Assembly: GCA_025612375.1 (NCBI GenBank)
Contig: JAAXKN010000014.1
Location: 1-64,000, forward strand
Direction: 5' to 3'
Origin: Ignavibacteria bacterium
GTDB lineage: Bacteria > Bacteroidota > Ignavibacteria > Ignavibacteriales > SURF-24
Length of the DNA stretch: 64,000 nucleotides
Part shown: piece after piece, positions 6,846 through 16,786 of the stretch
How positions within the stretch are numbered: position 1 is the stretch's first letter
How the letters are laid out: every line of letters starts with the position of its first letter
Position numbers and translations under genes: made by a program
The notes under the pieces: generated by a model
Told to the model about the DNA's origin: nothing
The model's database searches: none
The model's input: only the letters and a program-made list of their open reading frames with translations

Positions 6846-9536
6846 ATGAAAAAGTCTCCGGCGCTTTCGGAAAGTAAACAAAAACCTGGCGGTTTTGCCT
6901 CCGGCGGGAGCCTCCGCCCGGAGCTGGGTAGCCAGAACAAGTCCGGATTAGAGGCTGAAGAGCAGTTCCCGGTCGTCGGCATTGGTGCCTCGGCTGGCGG
7001 ACTTGAGGCACTGGAACAGTTTTTTACCAATGTGAATCAAGACAGCGGTATGGCTTTTGTCGTCATACAACACCTGGATCCGAACTACAAGGGCATGATG
7101 CCCGAACTTCTGCAGCGCTTTACCCCAATGCACGTCCTTCAGGCTAAAGACGGCTTAAGGACAAAGCCAAATACAGTATATGTTATCCCTCCCAACAAGA
7201 GCATGTCTGTTCTTAACAGAACACTCCATTTGTTTGCCCCTGTGGAAAAAAGGGGCTTAAGGCTGCCCATAGATTACTTCTTCAGTTCACTTGCCGATGA
7301 CCTCCAGGAAAAAAGTATAGGTATTGTTCTCTCTGGTATGGGATCCGACGGAGCCACAGGGCTGCGCTCAATTAAGGAAAAAGGGGGCATTGTTCTGGTT
7401 CAGGACCCTGCTGCGGCAAAGTACAGCGGTATGCCGCGCAGCGCAATTGAAGCTGTTGTGGCTGATTTTGTGGCCCCGGCAGATGAATTGGCCGGAAAGC
7501 TTCAGGCCTTCTTCAAACACGCTAGAGCCGTTAACTCCATTTCCACACCCGAGGGCATAGGTAAGAATGCCCTGGAAAAAATTATTATACTCCTAAGGGC
7601 ACAGACCGGGCACGACTTTTCACTTTACAAGAAAGCTTCAATTTACCGGCGCATTGAACGCCGCATGACCGTCCATAAAATAGATACGATTTCCCATTAT
7701 ATCCGTTTTCTGCAGGAAAACCAGGAGGAATTAGAGATACTTTTTAAGGAACTGCTCATCGGGGTAACTAATTTCTTCCGCGATCCTGTCGTCTGGGAAT
7801 ACCTTAAAGAAAAGATTTTTCCTCCTCTTTTTGAAAAATTACCCGCGCGCTATGTCCTGCGCGCATGGGTGGCGGCATGCTCAACAGGCGAGGAAGCTTA
7901 TTCACTGGCTATTGTATTTAGAGAAGCACTTGACCTGCTTAAGCAGAATAACAGGAACTTAAAACTCCAGATTTTTGCAACGGATCTCGACGCTGATGCC
8001 GTAAACAAGGCCAGAAAGGGTTTCTTTCCGGCAAACATTTCCTCCGATATTTCCCCCGAACGCCTCAACCGCTTTTTTACTCCCTCTGAAGGCGGCTTCT
8101 GCGTTAAACCTGAAATAAGGGAAATGGTAGTCTTTGCACAGCAGAACGTGACAAAAGACCCACCTTTTACTAAGCTGGACTTGCTTTTATGCCGCAACCT
8201 TTTAATTTACCTTGAGCCGGAACTCCAGAAAAGCCTTATTTCGCTCTTCCACTACAGCCTTAACCCGGGCGGTGTCCTGATCCTGGGAAGTTCTGAATCG
8301 AACAGTGACAACAGAATTTTATTTAAGAGTATTGAGCCTAAACTCAGGATCTACAGGCGACTGGTTTCAACAGTCCCCAGGCAGGTTGAGCTCCCGGCTT
8401 CTGACATAAATATTAAAACCGATCCCGTTAAAAAATACCCAAATATGAAAGCTACTGACAATATGGGAACTCTGGCCGATCAGCTGATGCTGCAGAAATT
8501 TGCCCCGGCAAGTGTACTGGTAAACAGCGATGGCGATATTTTGTATATTACCGGACGTACTGGAAATTACCTGGAACCTTCCTCCGGAAGGGCAAATATG
8601 AACATTTTTGCCATGGCCCGCTCCGGACTTCGCAATGAACTGCCTATGGTTTTCCACAGGGCTCTTAAGAATTATCAGAAAACGGTCCTGAGAAATGTGG
8701 AAATCAGGGATAATGAAAAAACTTATTGCGTGGACCTGACTGTTCAGAAAATTGAAAAGCCTGACGCCCTCAGGGATCTGGTCATGGTGGTGTTCTCCGA
8801 GGTGACGCAAATGAAAGAAAAAGAACCCCTGAAATCCAAAGGCGGGAAATCTTTATTGAAGAATTCTCCGGATAACCTTCACAATGGCCAGCTGCAGCTT
8901 GAACTGCAGAAACTCAAAAAGGAGATGCAAAACTCTTTTGAAGTAATGCAGACTTCCCAGGAGGAGCTTAGATCAGCCAACGAGGAGCTGCAGTCTACAA
9001 ACGAGGAACTCCAGTCTACGAACGAAGAACTTACAACCTCCAAAGAGGAAATGCAGAGCCTTAATGAAGAGCTTCAGACAGTAAATTTTGAACTGCAGAG
9101 CAAAGTAGATGAATTTACAGTCGTTAATAACGATATGAATAACCTCCTCAACAGCATCGACATTGCCACACTGTTCCTCGACAGGGAACTCCACATCCGA
9201 AGGTTTACCAAGCAGACAACTAAAATTTTCAAGCTCATACAAAGTGACATCGGAAGGTCCTTTACCGACCAGGTTTCCGATCTTGAATATCCGGAAATAT
9301 TAAACGATGCGACGGAAGTTCTCAGAACGCTCATCCCCTTGCGAAAGGATGTTGTTACCAACGACGGACGGTGGTTCGAAGCGCGAATTATGCCTTACCG
9401 TACAATGGATGACAGAATAGACGGACTTGTCATCACTTTTACCGACATAACAAAAGCAAAAAATCTGGAAGCTGAGCTGAATAAAACAATTGCTATTCTT
9501 CGTTCACATAATCTGGATAGTTATGAAAAAAAATAA
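6846..9536 (+). CDS. CheB-CheR fusion with coiled coil and PAS domain
   Basis: About 896 residues from the ATG at 6846, which has GGAAAAGG just ahead; an ATG at 6822 lacks this. Domains in order: CheB-type methylesterase (about 38-230; Ser in GIGASAGGLEAL, His in VIQHLDP, Asp in SGMGSDGA); CheR-type methyltransferase (about 240-490; NFFRDP, SAM site ACSTGEEAYSLA, LLLCRNLLIYL); a coiled coil made of repeated EELQSTN words (about 678-755); and a PAS domain (about 758-870) ending FTDITKAKN. Catalytic residues look complete. No CheA, CheW or receptor gene is nearby, and the overlapping downstream gene is a histidine kinase, so it likely serves a kinase system rather than flagellar chemotaxis. Confidence 0.93.
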   Translation: MKKSPALSESKQKPGGFASGGSLRPELGSQNKSGLEAEEQFPVVGIGASAGGLEALEQFFTNVNQDSGMAFVVIQHLDPNYKGMMPELLQRFTPMHVLQAKDGLRTKPNTVYVIPPNKSMSVLNRTLHLFAPVEKRGLRLPIDYFFSSLADDLQEKSIGIVLSGMGSDGATGLRSIKEKGGIVLVQDPAAAKYSGMPRSAIEAVVADFVAPADELAGKLQAFFKHARAVNSISTPEGIGKNALEKIIILLRAQTGHDFSLYKKASIYRRIERRMTVHKIDTISHYIRFLQENQEELEILFKELLIGVTNFFRDPVVWEYLKEKIFPPLFEKLPARYVLRAWVAACSTGEEAYSLAIVFREALDLLKQNNRNLKLQIFATDLDADAVNKARKGFFPANISSDISPERLNRFFTPSEGGFCVKPEIREMVVFAQQNVTKDPPFTKLDLLLCRNLLIYLEPELQKSLISLFHYSLNPGGVLILGSSESNSDNRILFKSIEPKLRIYRRLVSTVPRQVELPASDINIKTDPVKKYPNMKATDNMGTLADQLMLQKFAPASVLVNSDGDILYITGRTGNYLEPSSGRANMNIFAMARSGLRNELPMVFHRALKNYQKTVLRNVEIRDNEKTYCVDLTVQKIEKPDALRDLVMVVFSEVTQMKEKEPLKSKGGKSLLKNSPDNLHNGQLQLELQKLKKEMQNSFEVMQTSQEELRSANEELQSTNEELQSTNEELTTSKEEMQSLNEELQTVNFELQSKVDEFTVVNNDMNNLLNSIDIATLFLDRELHIRRFTKQTTKIFKLIQSDIGRSFTDQVSDLEYPEILNDATEVLRTLIPLRKDVVTNDGRWFEARIMPYRTMDDRIDGLVITFTDITKAKNLEAELNKTIAILRSHNLDSYEKK

Positions 9537-10785
9537 TGGCAATAATCCTAAAGAAGATTCTCTCCGCAGAAAAGCAGAAGAAAAGCTTAAAAAGCAGCAA
9601 AACAAAACGGAATCCTATCCCTCAGAGGCCGACGGGCTGAAACTTCTCCATGAACTCCAGGTTCACCAGATAGAACTCGAAATGATAAACGAGGAGCTCA
9701 GGCTTGCTAGGGACAAAGCCGAAATAAATGCCGGCAAATATCTTGAGCTTTATGATTTTGCCCCCTCCGGATATTTAACTCTTCACCCCGACGGGATTAT
9801 CAGCGAATTGAACTTCAGCTCTGCCAAAATACTGGGCATGGAACGTTCCATGCTCATAGGCAGGAATTTTAAGTTTTTCATCTCTGCGGAATCAAAACCC
9901 GTCTTCGACGATTTTTTCAAAAAAGTATTTCAAAGCAGTACAAAGGCAGCCTGCGAACTAATGCTGCATACAGAAGACAATACTTCAATGTTTGTTTATA
10001 TCGAAGGGAAAATCTCCGAAAATCCCCCCAAATGTAGCCTTACAATGATTGATATTACCGACCGCAGGATAGTAGAGGAAAGCTTAAAACATACACTTGC
10101 GGCACTTGAAAAAAGCAATTCTGATCTGCAGCAGTTTGCTTATGCGGCCAGCCACGACCTCCAGGAGCCGCTGAGAATGATTACAAACTATATTAATTTA
10201 TTAGAGAAAAAGCTGAAAGGCACCCTGGATGCTCAAACCGGCAAATATCTGGAATTTATAATCGACGGCGCAAAGCGCATGCAGGGATTAATACACGGCC
10301 TGCTTTTATTTTCTCGCATTACTGCGCAAAAAAAAGAATTTAAACCAACAGATCTCAATTACATAGTTGAAGACGTGCTTAAAGATCTTGAGCTTATAAT
10401 TACTGAATCCGGGGCTGAAATAAATGTGTCTAAACTTCCAGTATTAAACGCTGAACCGACACAGATGCATCAGCTCTTTCAGAACCTGATTGCCAATGCA
10501 ATTAAATTCAGGGGGGAAAAGAACCCGGTTATTCATATTATAGCTGAACGCAGGGAAAACAGCCTGATCTTCTGCGTAAGAGATAACGGCATCGGTATAA
10601 ACCCGGAATTTTTAGAGCGGGTATTCATGATCTTCCAGCGCCTGCATGAAAGAGAAAAATACGCGGGAAATGGCATTGGACTGGCCTTATGCAAGAAAGT
10701 AGTTGAGAATCATGGCGGCAGGATATGGGTTGAGTCTGAAGAGGGAAAAGGGGCGGCTTTTTATTTCACCATTCCCGACAAATAG
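9523..10785 (+). CDS. PAS domain sensor histidine kinase
   Basis: About 420 residues from the ATG at 9523, which overlaps the end of the CheB-CheR gene by 14 bases, so translation is coupled. An N-terminal coiled coil (HELQVHQIELEMINEELRL) is followed by a PAS domain (about 75-190, ending MIDITDRR), a HisKA dimerisation domain with the H-box ASHDLQEPLR (about 205), and an HATPase with N-box NLIANAIKF, G1 DNGIGI and G2 GNGIGLALC. There is no transmembrane segment, so it is cytoplasmic. With its neighbour it resembles the split or fused CheB/CheR-PAS-kinase proteins found in many soil and aquatic bacteria. The cognate regulator is not evident. Confidence 0.9.
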   Translation: MKKNNGNNPKEDSLRRKAEEKLKKQQNKTESYPSEADGLKLLHELQVHQIELEMINEELRLARDKAEINAGKYLELYDFAPSGYLTLHPDGIISELNFSSAKILGMERSMLIGRNFKFFISAESKPVFDDFFKKVFQSSTKAACELMLHTEDNTSMFVYIEGKISENPPKCSLTMIDITDRRIVEESLKHTLAALEKSNSDLQQFAYAASHDLQEPLRMITNYINLLEKKLKGTLDAQTGKYLEFIIDGAKRMQGLIHGLLLFSRITAQKKEFKPTDLNYIVEDVLKDLELIITESGAEINVSKLPVLNAEPTQMHQLFQNLIANAIKFRGEKNPVIHIIAERRENSLIFCVRDNGIGINPEFLERVFMIFQRLHEREKYAGNGIGLALCKKVVENHGGRIWVESEEGKGAAFYFTIPDK

Positions 10786-10817
10786 TATGTCTGCAGCCCC
10801 TCCCCGTTCATAAGGGC

Positions 10818-12689
10818 TCATTCGGCTGAGACAACCGAAGGATTTGAAAATTGAAACCGGTTGAAGTTATAATATATCGAGCTTTGACGGAACATGCGGA
10901 AGTGCTTGCCGCCCTCCTGAGGTGTATTCGGATAAAAACCGAACATGAACTGGAACGGGGGAAAGATCAGGTGTTCATTTTGTATCCTGAATCCGATGCC
11001 GTAACCCTGGAAAAGCTTGCCTGAAAATAAAGGACTGTTGCTTGAAGAAATCAGGCCGAAATCGGCGAAAGTAATTATTGCAAGCTTAAAACCCAGGAAT
11101 TTTACCGGTACAAAAATGTCGTTTTCATAATTCAATACCAGTTTCTTATTCCCCGTTAAATCGCCCTCTGAAAAACCCCTGAGCCCTCTTTCATAATTGA
11201 TGTTCAGTACATCCCGTGGCCTGAGAGGGTCGTAGCTGTATGAGTAGCGGCTTCCCAGGTAATGCCTCCATTTGTATTTCCCAATTGAATTAAGCTTTGA
11301 AAAATATAGCAGCTCCAGAGTGGATACCCTCTCCACCCATTTCCTTTCGCTGCGGAATGCCCCGGTCTGAAACCCCCCGTAAAGATAACCCAGATAATCC
11401 TTATATAGGCTGTAGCCTGTCTTTATCCCATAATAAGGCCTGCTGGTCTTAGCCCCCTTATCCAGGCCGAAAAGGAGTTCTATCATATTTATTAGCGGAA
11501 TATCCTCTGTCCTGCCGAGGCCGAATATAAAGCGGCTCTGGTAGTAAGTCCTGTAGGAATATCCGATCCGCCCCAGGTAGAACGTATTATCCTGGAACAG
11601 ATTCATTGTATCAAAATTTGGCTTCTGGCTGTATACGGTTCTGGTAATTCTGCCTGCTATGTTGAACCTGTTCTGGTTTACTGCAGTTGGATCATAAGAC
11701 TTTATGTCAAATGCATAACCGAGCCAGTAATCCTGGCTGTTTAGCCGTACGGTCTCTGCCTGCTGAAGTAAGTTCCTTAAATCAATATACCTTATATTCT
11801 GCCAGTCCTGCGCTATGGCACCAGCCCAGCCGATTACAGGTGAGAAGAAGTCTCTGCCAATTACAACCCCGTAGTGCTGATAGTCCCTGCCTGATGAATA
11901 ATAAAACTTTGCCGCAAGAAATGTTCCTTCAATGTTATTATATGTATAACTGCCATCCCAGTCCCAGCCGTGTGTAAGAGCGCGGTCAAATTTAAGTCCG
12001 CCCCTGAATTCATTGCCGTATCCAAGGAAGTTAATATCGTTAAAGGAAACACTTCCCGACTTATTGCCCGTACTATATGCGGCGCTGCCGTTAATGCTCC
12101 ATTTATCCTGTATATAAACCATAATATCAACACTGTCGGGGTTGTTCAGGACCTCCTGCGGAATAATGCGGACGTCATAAATATATGGATTTAACCTTAT
12201 TATCCTTTCGCTTTCCTGAATATCATATGGAATAAAGATCTGTCCTTCAGAAAAGATCAGCATATTTCGAACGATCCACTCCTTTGTCTTTATATGAAGT
12301 GAATTCCCGCGTTTCTGCAGCCAGGTTCTAAGAGAGTCCTCCGGATTATGTACCGAGGCTCCAAATAAGTCAAGAACCTCAATATAAATATTCCTTATGA
12401 CTTTCCCGGTATATTTCCCGACTATTTCCCTGTCGGGGTCCAATGGCTTGCCTGCCGGCTGTAGTTCCTCATCATGGGTGATAATATTTCTCAAAAGTCT
12501 TGAGAAAAAATTATCTTTTTCTGAAAAATCTTTTGCCCTCTGGACAATTGATTTACTGGTGTCAGCCTGCCGGGAATAATTTCCCCGGGCAATAAGAGGC
12601 TCTGTACCGGATAATATCAGTATGCTGTAAATGAAGACGCTGCTTAATAATTCTAACGATCTCTTTTTCAGATACATCGGATTATTCAT
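10818..12689 (-). CDS. Omp85/BamA-like outer membrane protein
   Basis: 623 residues with an N-terminal signal sequence (about 5-35). A POTRA-like segment lies around 95-200 (GKVIRNIYIEVLDLFG, YIYDVRIIPQ, VDIMVYIQDKWSI), then alternating polar and hydrophobic strands rich in Tyr and Phe typical of a 16-strand barrel. The stretch LNINYERGLRGFSEGDLTGN fits the surface-antigen pattern in which an RGF motif occupies the loop inside the barrel. Family members insert or translocate outer membrane proteins; here a single POTRA-like unit suggests a TamA-like or accessory role rather than BamA itself. It may be co-transcribed with the LysE gene ahead. Confidence 0.75.
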   Translation of the reverse strand: MNNPMYLKKRSLELLSSVFIYSILILSGTEPLIARGNYSRQADTSKSIVQRAKDFSEKDNFFSRLLRNIITHDEELQPAGKPLDPDREIVGKYTGKVIRNIYIEVLDLFGASVHNPEDSLRTWLQKRGNSLHIKTKEWIVRNMLIFSEGQIFIPYDIQESERIIRLNPYIYDVRIIPQEVLNNPDSVDIMVYIQDKWSINGSAAYSTGNKSGSVSFNDINFLGYGNEFRGGLKFDRALTHGWDWDGSYTYNNIEGTFLAAKFYYSSGRDYQHYGVVIGRDFFSPVIGWAGAIAQDWQNIRYIDLRNLLQQAETVRLNSQDYWLGYAFDIKSYDPTAVNQNRFNIAGRITRTVYSQKPNFDTMNLFQDNTFYLGRIGYSYRTYYQSRFIFGLGRTEDIPLINMIELLFGLDKGAKTSRPYYGIKTGYSLYKDYLGYLYGGFQTGAFRSERKWVERVSTLELLYFSKLNSIGKYKWRHYLGSRYSYSYDPLRPRDVLNINYERGLRGFSEGDLTGNKKLVLNYENDIFVPVKFLGFKLAIITFADFGLISSSNSPLFSGKLFQGYGIGFRIQNEHLIFPPFQFMFGFYPNTPQEGGKHFRMFRQSSIYYNFNRFQFSNPSVVSAE

Positions 12690-12712
12690 CTCCTGGCGGA
12701 AATGGATATGGT

Positions 12713-13324
12713 TTATAACAAACTCCCAATGGCAATAAATCCTGAAACAACTATCAACACGCCTGCAATTTTATTTACCCAGATAAGCCCTTTTACCTCA
12801 AACTTCTTTCTGAAAAACATAACGCCTGAGCTGAGCATGAAAAACCACAAAGCCGAACCCAGAAAAACACCCGAGACAAGGGCTGAAGCCGAATAATTAC
12901 TGAGATCATATCCCAAACCGAGTGCGGCAAACACGGCAATAAATGCAAAGATGGCCAAAGGATTTGTAAGCGTCAGAAAAACAGTAGTCAGGTACGACCG
13001 AATAATACTGCTGGCGTGAACGTTAAACTTGGGATCGGCGGGCATCTTAAGGAATGTCTTTACCCCCAGAAATAAAAGCAGCGCTCCCCCAACCAGCCTT
13101 ATCCAGATTTTCTCCCTGATAAGCAGGTCTGAAACGAGCGTCAGCCCAAAGGCGGCTATAGAACCGTAGAGCAGATCCGCAGTTGCCGCTCCAAAACCTA
13201 TAACCAGTCCGCGCAGCCGTCCTTCAGTAAGTGTCTTGCGTATGCACATAATCCCTATGGGGCCAAGGGGCACTGCCATAACAAAGCCAATTAAGACCCC
13301 TTTAAGAAAGATAATAAATTCCAT
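12713..13324 (-). CDS. LysE/RhtB family exporter
   Basis: About 203 residues and six predicted membrane helices. The start MEFIIFLKGVLIGFVMAVPLGPIGIMCIRKTLTEGR carries the family pattern PGP-like AVPLGPIG, and FGAATADLLYG supplies the second conserved motif. Members export amino acids or similar small molecules with the proton gradient; the substrate cannot be told from sequence. An ATG with GAGAG ahead is preferred to the upstream TTG. It lies between the radical SAM gene and the outer membrane protein gene, with 23- and 34-base gaps. Confidence 0.88.
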   Translation of the reverse strand: MEFIIFLKGVLIGFVMAVPLGPIGIMCIRKTLTEGRLRGLVIGFGAATADLLYGSIAAFGLTLVSDLLIREKIWIRLVGGALLLFLGVKTFLKMPADPKFNVHASSIIRSYLTTVFLTLTNPLAIFAFIAVFAALGLGYDLSNYSASALVSGVFLGSALWFFMLSSGVMFFRKKFEVKGLIWVNKIAGVLIVVSGFIAIGSLL

Positions 13325-13358
13325 AATTATTTCTCTCAATTGTAGCGTAATTCATATA

Positions 13359-14879
13359 TTATCCGGCTCTTAAATTTTCGGAGTTATTATATATATGACT
13401 AAATCCATTGGATATTTTCCTGAAATGATACCCGTAAATCGTAAACAATATCGCCAGGGAAAAAAGCCTTGGTTTGCGGAACAAGGTCCAGATGAATAGT
13501 TTCCAGTAATAAAACCTTTCCTCACCAATTACTCCTAATTTTACAATGGACCTGAAGAGGGCTGCTATGTAATTGGAATTGAGATGAAATACCTTTTTTG
13601 TCTTTGGCTCAAAATCTTTCAGAAAGTGCATTACCCGTTCGTAAAAATATTTGGGGGAATATATTGTCCTTACAATGTTTTTATAACCGGAGATCAGTAC
13701 ATCATGATCCATGCGCGGGACAAAATTGATGGAAAGGTCGGTGTTATTGCCGTTAAAATCATTTAGCAGCCTTTCTTCCTGAAGCAGCCTTTTTTGAAGC
13801 TTGGTGCCTTTTGGAGCATTTAACAGCCCGACCATTGCCGTTACAATTCCGCTTTCCTGAATGAAGTCTGTAAGCTTATCGAAGATTGAAGGCGGGTCAT
13901 TGTCAAAACCCACAATAAATCCACCCTGAACCTCAAGACCCGAGGCCTGGATCTTCCTTACGCATGAGATCAGATCACGGCTGCTGTTCTGCGTCTTGTT
14001 GCATTCAACCAGACTCTCCTTGTTCGGTGATTCTATCCCTATAAATACAGCATCGAAATCAGCCCTTATCATAAGCTGCATCAGAAGCTCATCATCAGCC
14101 AGGTTGATCGAGGCTTCGGTGCTGAAGTAAAATGGATAATTCCTTCTTTTGTTCCACTCCGCAATTGCAGGCAGAATATCTTTCTTTAATTTCCCTTTAT
14201 TGCCTATAAAATTATCATCGACAAAAAACACGGGTCCCCGCCAGCCTGTTTTATATAAAGCGTCCAGTTCCAGGAGCACCTGCTCCCTGTTTTTTGTGCG
14301 CGGCCTTCTTCCATAGAGCACTGTTATGTCACAAAAATCACAATCATAAGGACATCCCCTTGAATACTGAAGGTTCATTGAGGTATACCTGTTCTGAGCT
14401 ACAAGATCCCATTTAGGCAGAGGAGTATGTGTTATATCGGCCCAATCTTCTGTGGTATAAATATGTTTAGCCTTCCCTCCGCTCAAGTCACTTAAAAACT
14501 CAGGGAGTGTTATCTCGGCTTCATTGAGCACCAGGTGGTCAACACTCTGATAATATTCCGGGCTGCTGGTAAATAATGGTCCGCCTGCTACAATCTTTCT
14601 ATTCAGCACTTTGCACCTTTGTATTACCTCATCGGCGGACCTGCTTTGAATTGACATTGCACTTATAAATACGTAATCGGCCCACAGTATATCTGAATCT
14701 TTCAGGCTGGTTACGTTCATATCAACTAACTTTTTGTCCCACTCTTCAGGCAAGATTGCCGCTACGGTTAATAGTCCCAGAGGCGGGAAACTTGCTCTCT
14801 TCGATACAAATTTCAATGCATGTCTGAATCCCCAGAATGTATCGGCGGGGTAGAGTGGATTAACCAGTAAAATGTTCAT
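13359..14879 (-). CDS. B12-binding-domain radical SAM protein (DUF4070 type)
   Basis: About 506 residues. The N-terminal part (1-150) has a Rossmann-like cobalamin-binding fold (NILLVNPLYP, PPLGLLTVAAILP, IVAGGPLFTS). The radical SAM core has the cluster motif CPYDCDFC (Cys178, 182, 185 counted from the upstream ATG), then VFFVDDNFIGNK and a glycine-rich GGFIVGFDND. A C-terminal helical region matching DUF4070 follows. Relatives carry out methylations or rearrangements on lipids, hopanoids and other molecules. The second ATG, nine bases after GAGG, is preferred to one six bases upstream. The substrate is unknown; the adjacent exporter could be linked. Confidence 0.85.
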   Translation of the reverse strand: MNILLVNPLYPADTFWGFRHALKFVSKRASFPPLGLLTVAAILPEEWDKKLVDMNVTSLKDSDILWADYVFISAMSIQSRSADEVIQRCKVLNRKIVAGGPLFTSSPEYYQSVDHLVLNEAEITLPEFLSDLSGGKAKHIYTTEDWADITHTPLPKWDLVAQNRYTSMNLQYSRGCPYDCDFCDITVLYGRRPRTKNREQVLLELDALYKTGWRGPVFFVDDNFIGNKGKLKKDILPAIAEWNKRRNYPFYFSTEASINLADDELLMQLMIRADFDAVFIGIESPNKESLVECNKTQNSSRDLISCVRKIQASGLEVQGGFIVGFDNDPPSIFDKLTDFIQESGIVTAMVGLLNAPKGTKLQKRLLQEERLLNDFNGNNTDLSINFVPRMDHDVLISGYKNIVRTIYSPKYFYERVMHFLKDFEPKTKKVFHLNSNYIAALFRSIVKLGVIGEERFYYWKLFIWTLFRKPRLFSLAILFTIYGYHFRKISNGFSHIYNNSENLRAG

Positions 14880-14921
14880 TTGCATTGTCCTCTTTATACT
14901 TCAGTCTCGTTTTGCCGAAAA

Positions 14922-15611
14922 TCAATGGTGGATAATGGAGATACCCCCGGAAATTGCATTCGGTGTTCCTTCAGTATTAAAATAGTTCGCTGTCTCAAGC
15001 CGTGTATGCAATGCCAGCTTCTCCATGATATTATGAATATGACTTTTTACTGTATAAGTAGAAATATGGATCCTTTGCCCTATCTCCTTGTTTCTCATCC
15101 CTTCACTAAGCAATTCAATAACCTCACGTTCCCGCTTTGTAATCCTGATTGCATCTTTAAGTCCGGATTTACTTGCCCTGAATGCGTGATCAACAATCTC
15201 TGAAAAAAGCGAATCAACTGAGAGAGCAGGTAAGACAGTTGAGCCTTCAGCTACGGAACGGATGGTTACAAGGAAATCATTAAGTGACGCATCCTTAAGT
15301 ATAAAGCCGCTTGCACCTGCCTTTACATACTGCAGTATATCGGCCTGAACGGGCGCAAGATCCATAAGAATTATCTTTGTCTTGGGAAAATCTTTCTTCA
15401 CAATTTCCACAATAAGTAAACTGTTCTGGCTTCGAAGCCCCAGATCCAGAAGGATTACATTTGGTTTTAACTTTTTTATTTTATCTGGCGTTCCAATCCT
15501 GCTGCCGGATGCGCCTATTATTATAATATCCTTAAATGGCGCAAGAATATCAATTATTCCTTTTCTAAGCGTTCGGTTATCTTCAATTAGCAGCATTCTT
15601 ATCTTTATCAT
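14922..15611 (-). CDS. NarL-type response regulator, paralogue 1
   Basis: 229 residues from the ATG giving MIKIRMLLIEDN. Receiver domain (1-120) with acidic pair E10/D11, phosphoacceptor D56 in VILLDLGLRSQNSL and K106 in GFILKDA. LuxR-type HTH (about 160-220: ITKREREVIELLSEGMRNKE, then IHISTYTVKSHIHNIMEKL). The residue at the end of strand beta4, normally Ser or Thr in the phosphorylation switch, is Asp84 (IILMDLAP). The same is true of the paralogue 160 bases upstream, so this is a fixed feature of the pair. No obvious cognate kinase is adjacent. Confidence 0.88.
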   Translation of the reverse strand: MIKIRMLLIEDNRTLRKGIIDILAPFKDIIIIGASGSRIGTPDKIKKLKPNVILLDLGLRSQNSLLIVEIVKKDFPKTKIILMDLAPVQADILQYVKAGASGFILKDASLNDFLVTIRSVAEGSTVLPALSVDSLFSEIVDHAFRASKSGLKDAIRITKREREVIELLSEGMRNKEIGQRIHISTYTVKSHIHNIMEKLALHTRLETANYFNTEGTPNAISGGISIIHH

Positions 15612-15770
15612 CTCCCTTTCTCCCGGAAACATAAATAAAGGCCCTTGAGGGATGTCATTTTCTACATCTGCATCATATCAAAAAGATACGGCTAAAAGCG
15701 GCTCCTTATCAATCCCTCAAAAGGATGATATGTGGGCTAAATCTTAATGCCGGGTTTACGGCGCGAAATT

Positions 15771-16463
15771 TTAATTTCCTATGAAAGAAATCTCGTCTGT
15801 CGCGGTCTTATATGACTGGGAAATATGGGCATAGTTTGCTATCTGAACGCGCGTATGAAGCGAAAGCTTTTCAAGAATGTTATGCACGTGACTTTTGACG
15901 GTGTAGGTCGAGAGGTGAAGCTTCTGGGCAATCTCTTTGTTGGTAAAACCATCTGCAATCAGCAGTATCACCTGACGTTCGCGTTTTGTCATACGGACCG
16001 ATTCTACGATTAAGGAAGGTTTCGAACCGTTCATGGCATGCTCAACAATTTGAGAAAATAGCGACCCGGTCAAGTTCGGCGGCAATATTCTTTCTCCTTT
16101 GAGAACTGAACGGATGGTTTTAATAAATTCGGTAATGTCGGCATCTTTAAGTATAAAACCCGTGGCACCAGCCTGAACAAATTCAAAGACATCATTTTCA
16201 AGCGGAATAATGTCCATAACTATTATTTTAACTTCCGGCGAATGCTTTTTTATTGTCTTTACGACTTCCAAACTATTCTGGCTTCTTAAACCCAGATCAA
16301 GCAGCACAACCTCGGGTAGGAAACTGTCCATCATTGCCAATATATTTTCGCCATTGCCAACTGCCGCGGCTACACTCATATCAGACTGTTTTTTGAGGAT
16401 TGCGCAAATTCCATCACGCAGCAGCCGGTTGTCTTCGATAACGAAAATTGTGCTTTTTTTCAT
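15771..16463 (-). CDS. NarL-type response regulator, paralogue 2
   Basis: 230 residues with the same architecture as the gene downstream: receiver with E10/D11, D56 in VVLLDLGLRSQNSL, K106 in GFILKDA, and a LuxR HTH (MTKRERQVILLIADGFTNKE, LHLSTYTVKSHVHNILEKL). Again Asp84 (IIVMDIIP) stands where Ser or Thr of the switch is expected. The two proteins align without gaps over most of their length, so they arose by tandem duplication. The HTH halves are alike enough that their DNA targets may overlap. Confidence 0.88.
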   Translation of the reverse strand: MKKSTIFVIEDNRLLRDGICAILKKQSDMSVAAAVGNGENILAMMDSFLPEVVLLDLGLRSQNSLEVVKTIKKHSPEVKIIVMDIIPLENDVFEFVQAGATGFILKDADITEFIKTIRSVLKGERILPPNLTGSLFSQIVEHAMNGSKPSLIVESVRMTKRERQVILLIADGFTNKEIAQKLHLSTYTVKSHVHNILEKLSLHTRVQIANYAHISQSYKTATDEISFIGN

Positions 16464-16786
16464 ATCTTTTGATCTGGTCTCATGTCTAAAGGAATGTTTG
16501 GCCCTGTATTTATAATAAGGATTTGGAAAATATTTTACAAGACATCAGGGCAAAAGTTAAGGATTGAATATCCCATATCTATGCGATTTTTGCTGTTTTC
16601 ATCCGGATGAAGTATTGAACTTCTACAATTAAAACCTTTTCCGCTTTGTTTTCTCACACCGAAAGATGTAGTTCCTTTTTCGATCTTTTGCCCGATTGAT
16701 TCATTTTATAGCCTCATATAAGTTATATTATATCCTGAAGCATAAACTTCATAAAATAATAAACGCAAGTTTAACGGAGATCAAAC
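16464..16786. other. Intergenic region ahead of bacterioferritin gene
   Basis: 323 bases between divergent genes. It is AT-rich, with a clear ribosome binding site ACGGAG before the bacterioferritin ATG. No convincing Fur box, riboswitch, hairpin or small gene was recognised. Confidence 0.4.

Noticed and set aside
6846-9536. Chemotaxis operon member
   Set aside because: No receptor, CheA, CheW or motility gene is nearby; the coupled partner is a histidine kinase with PAS domain.
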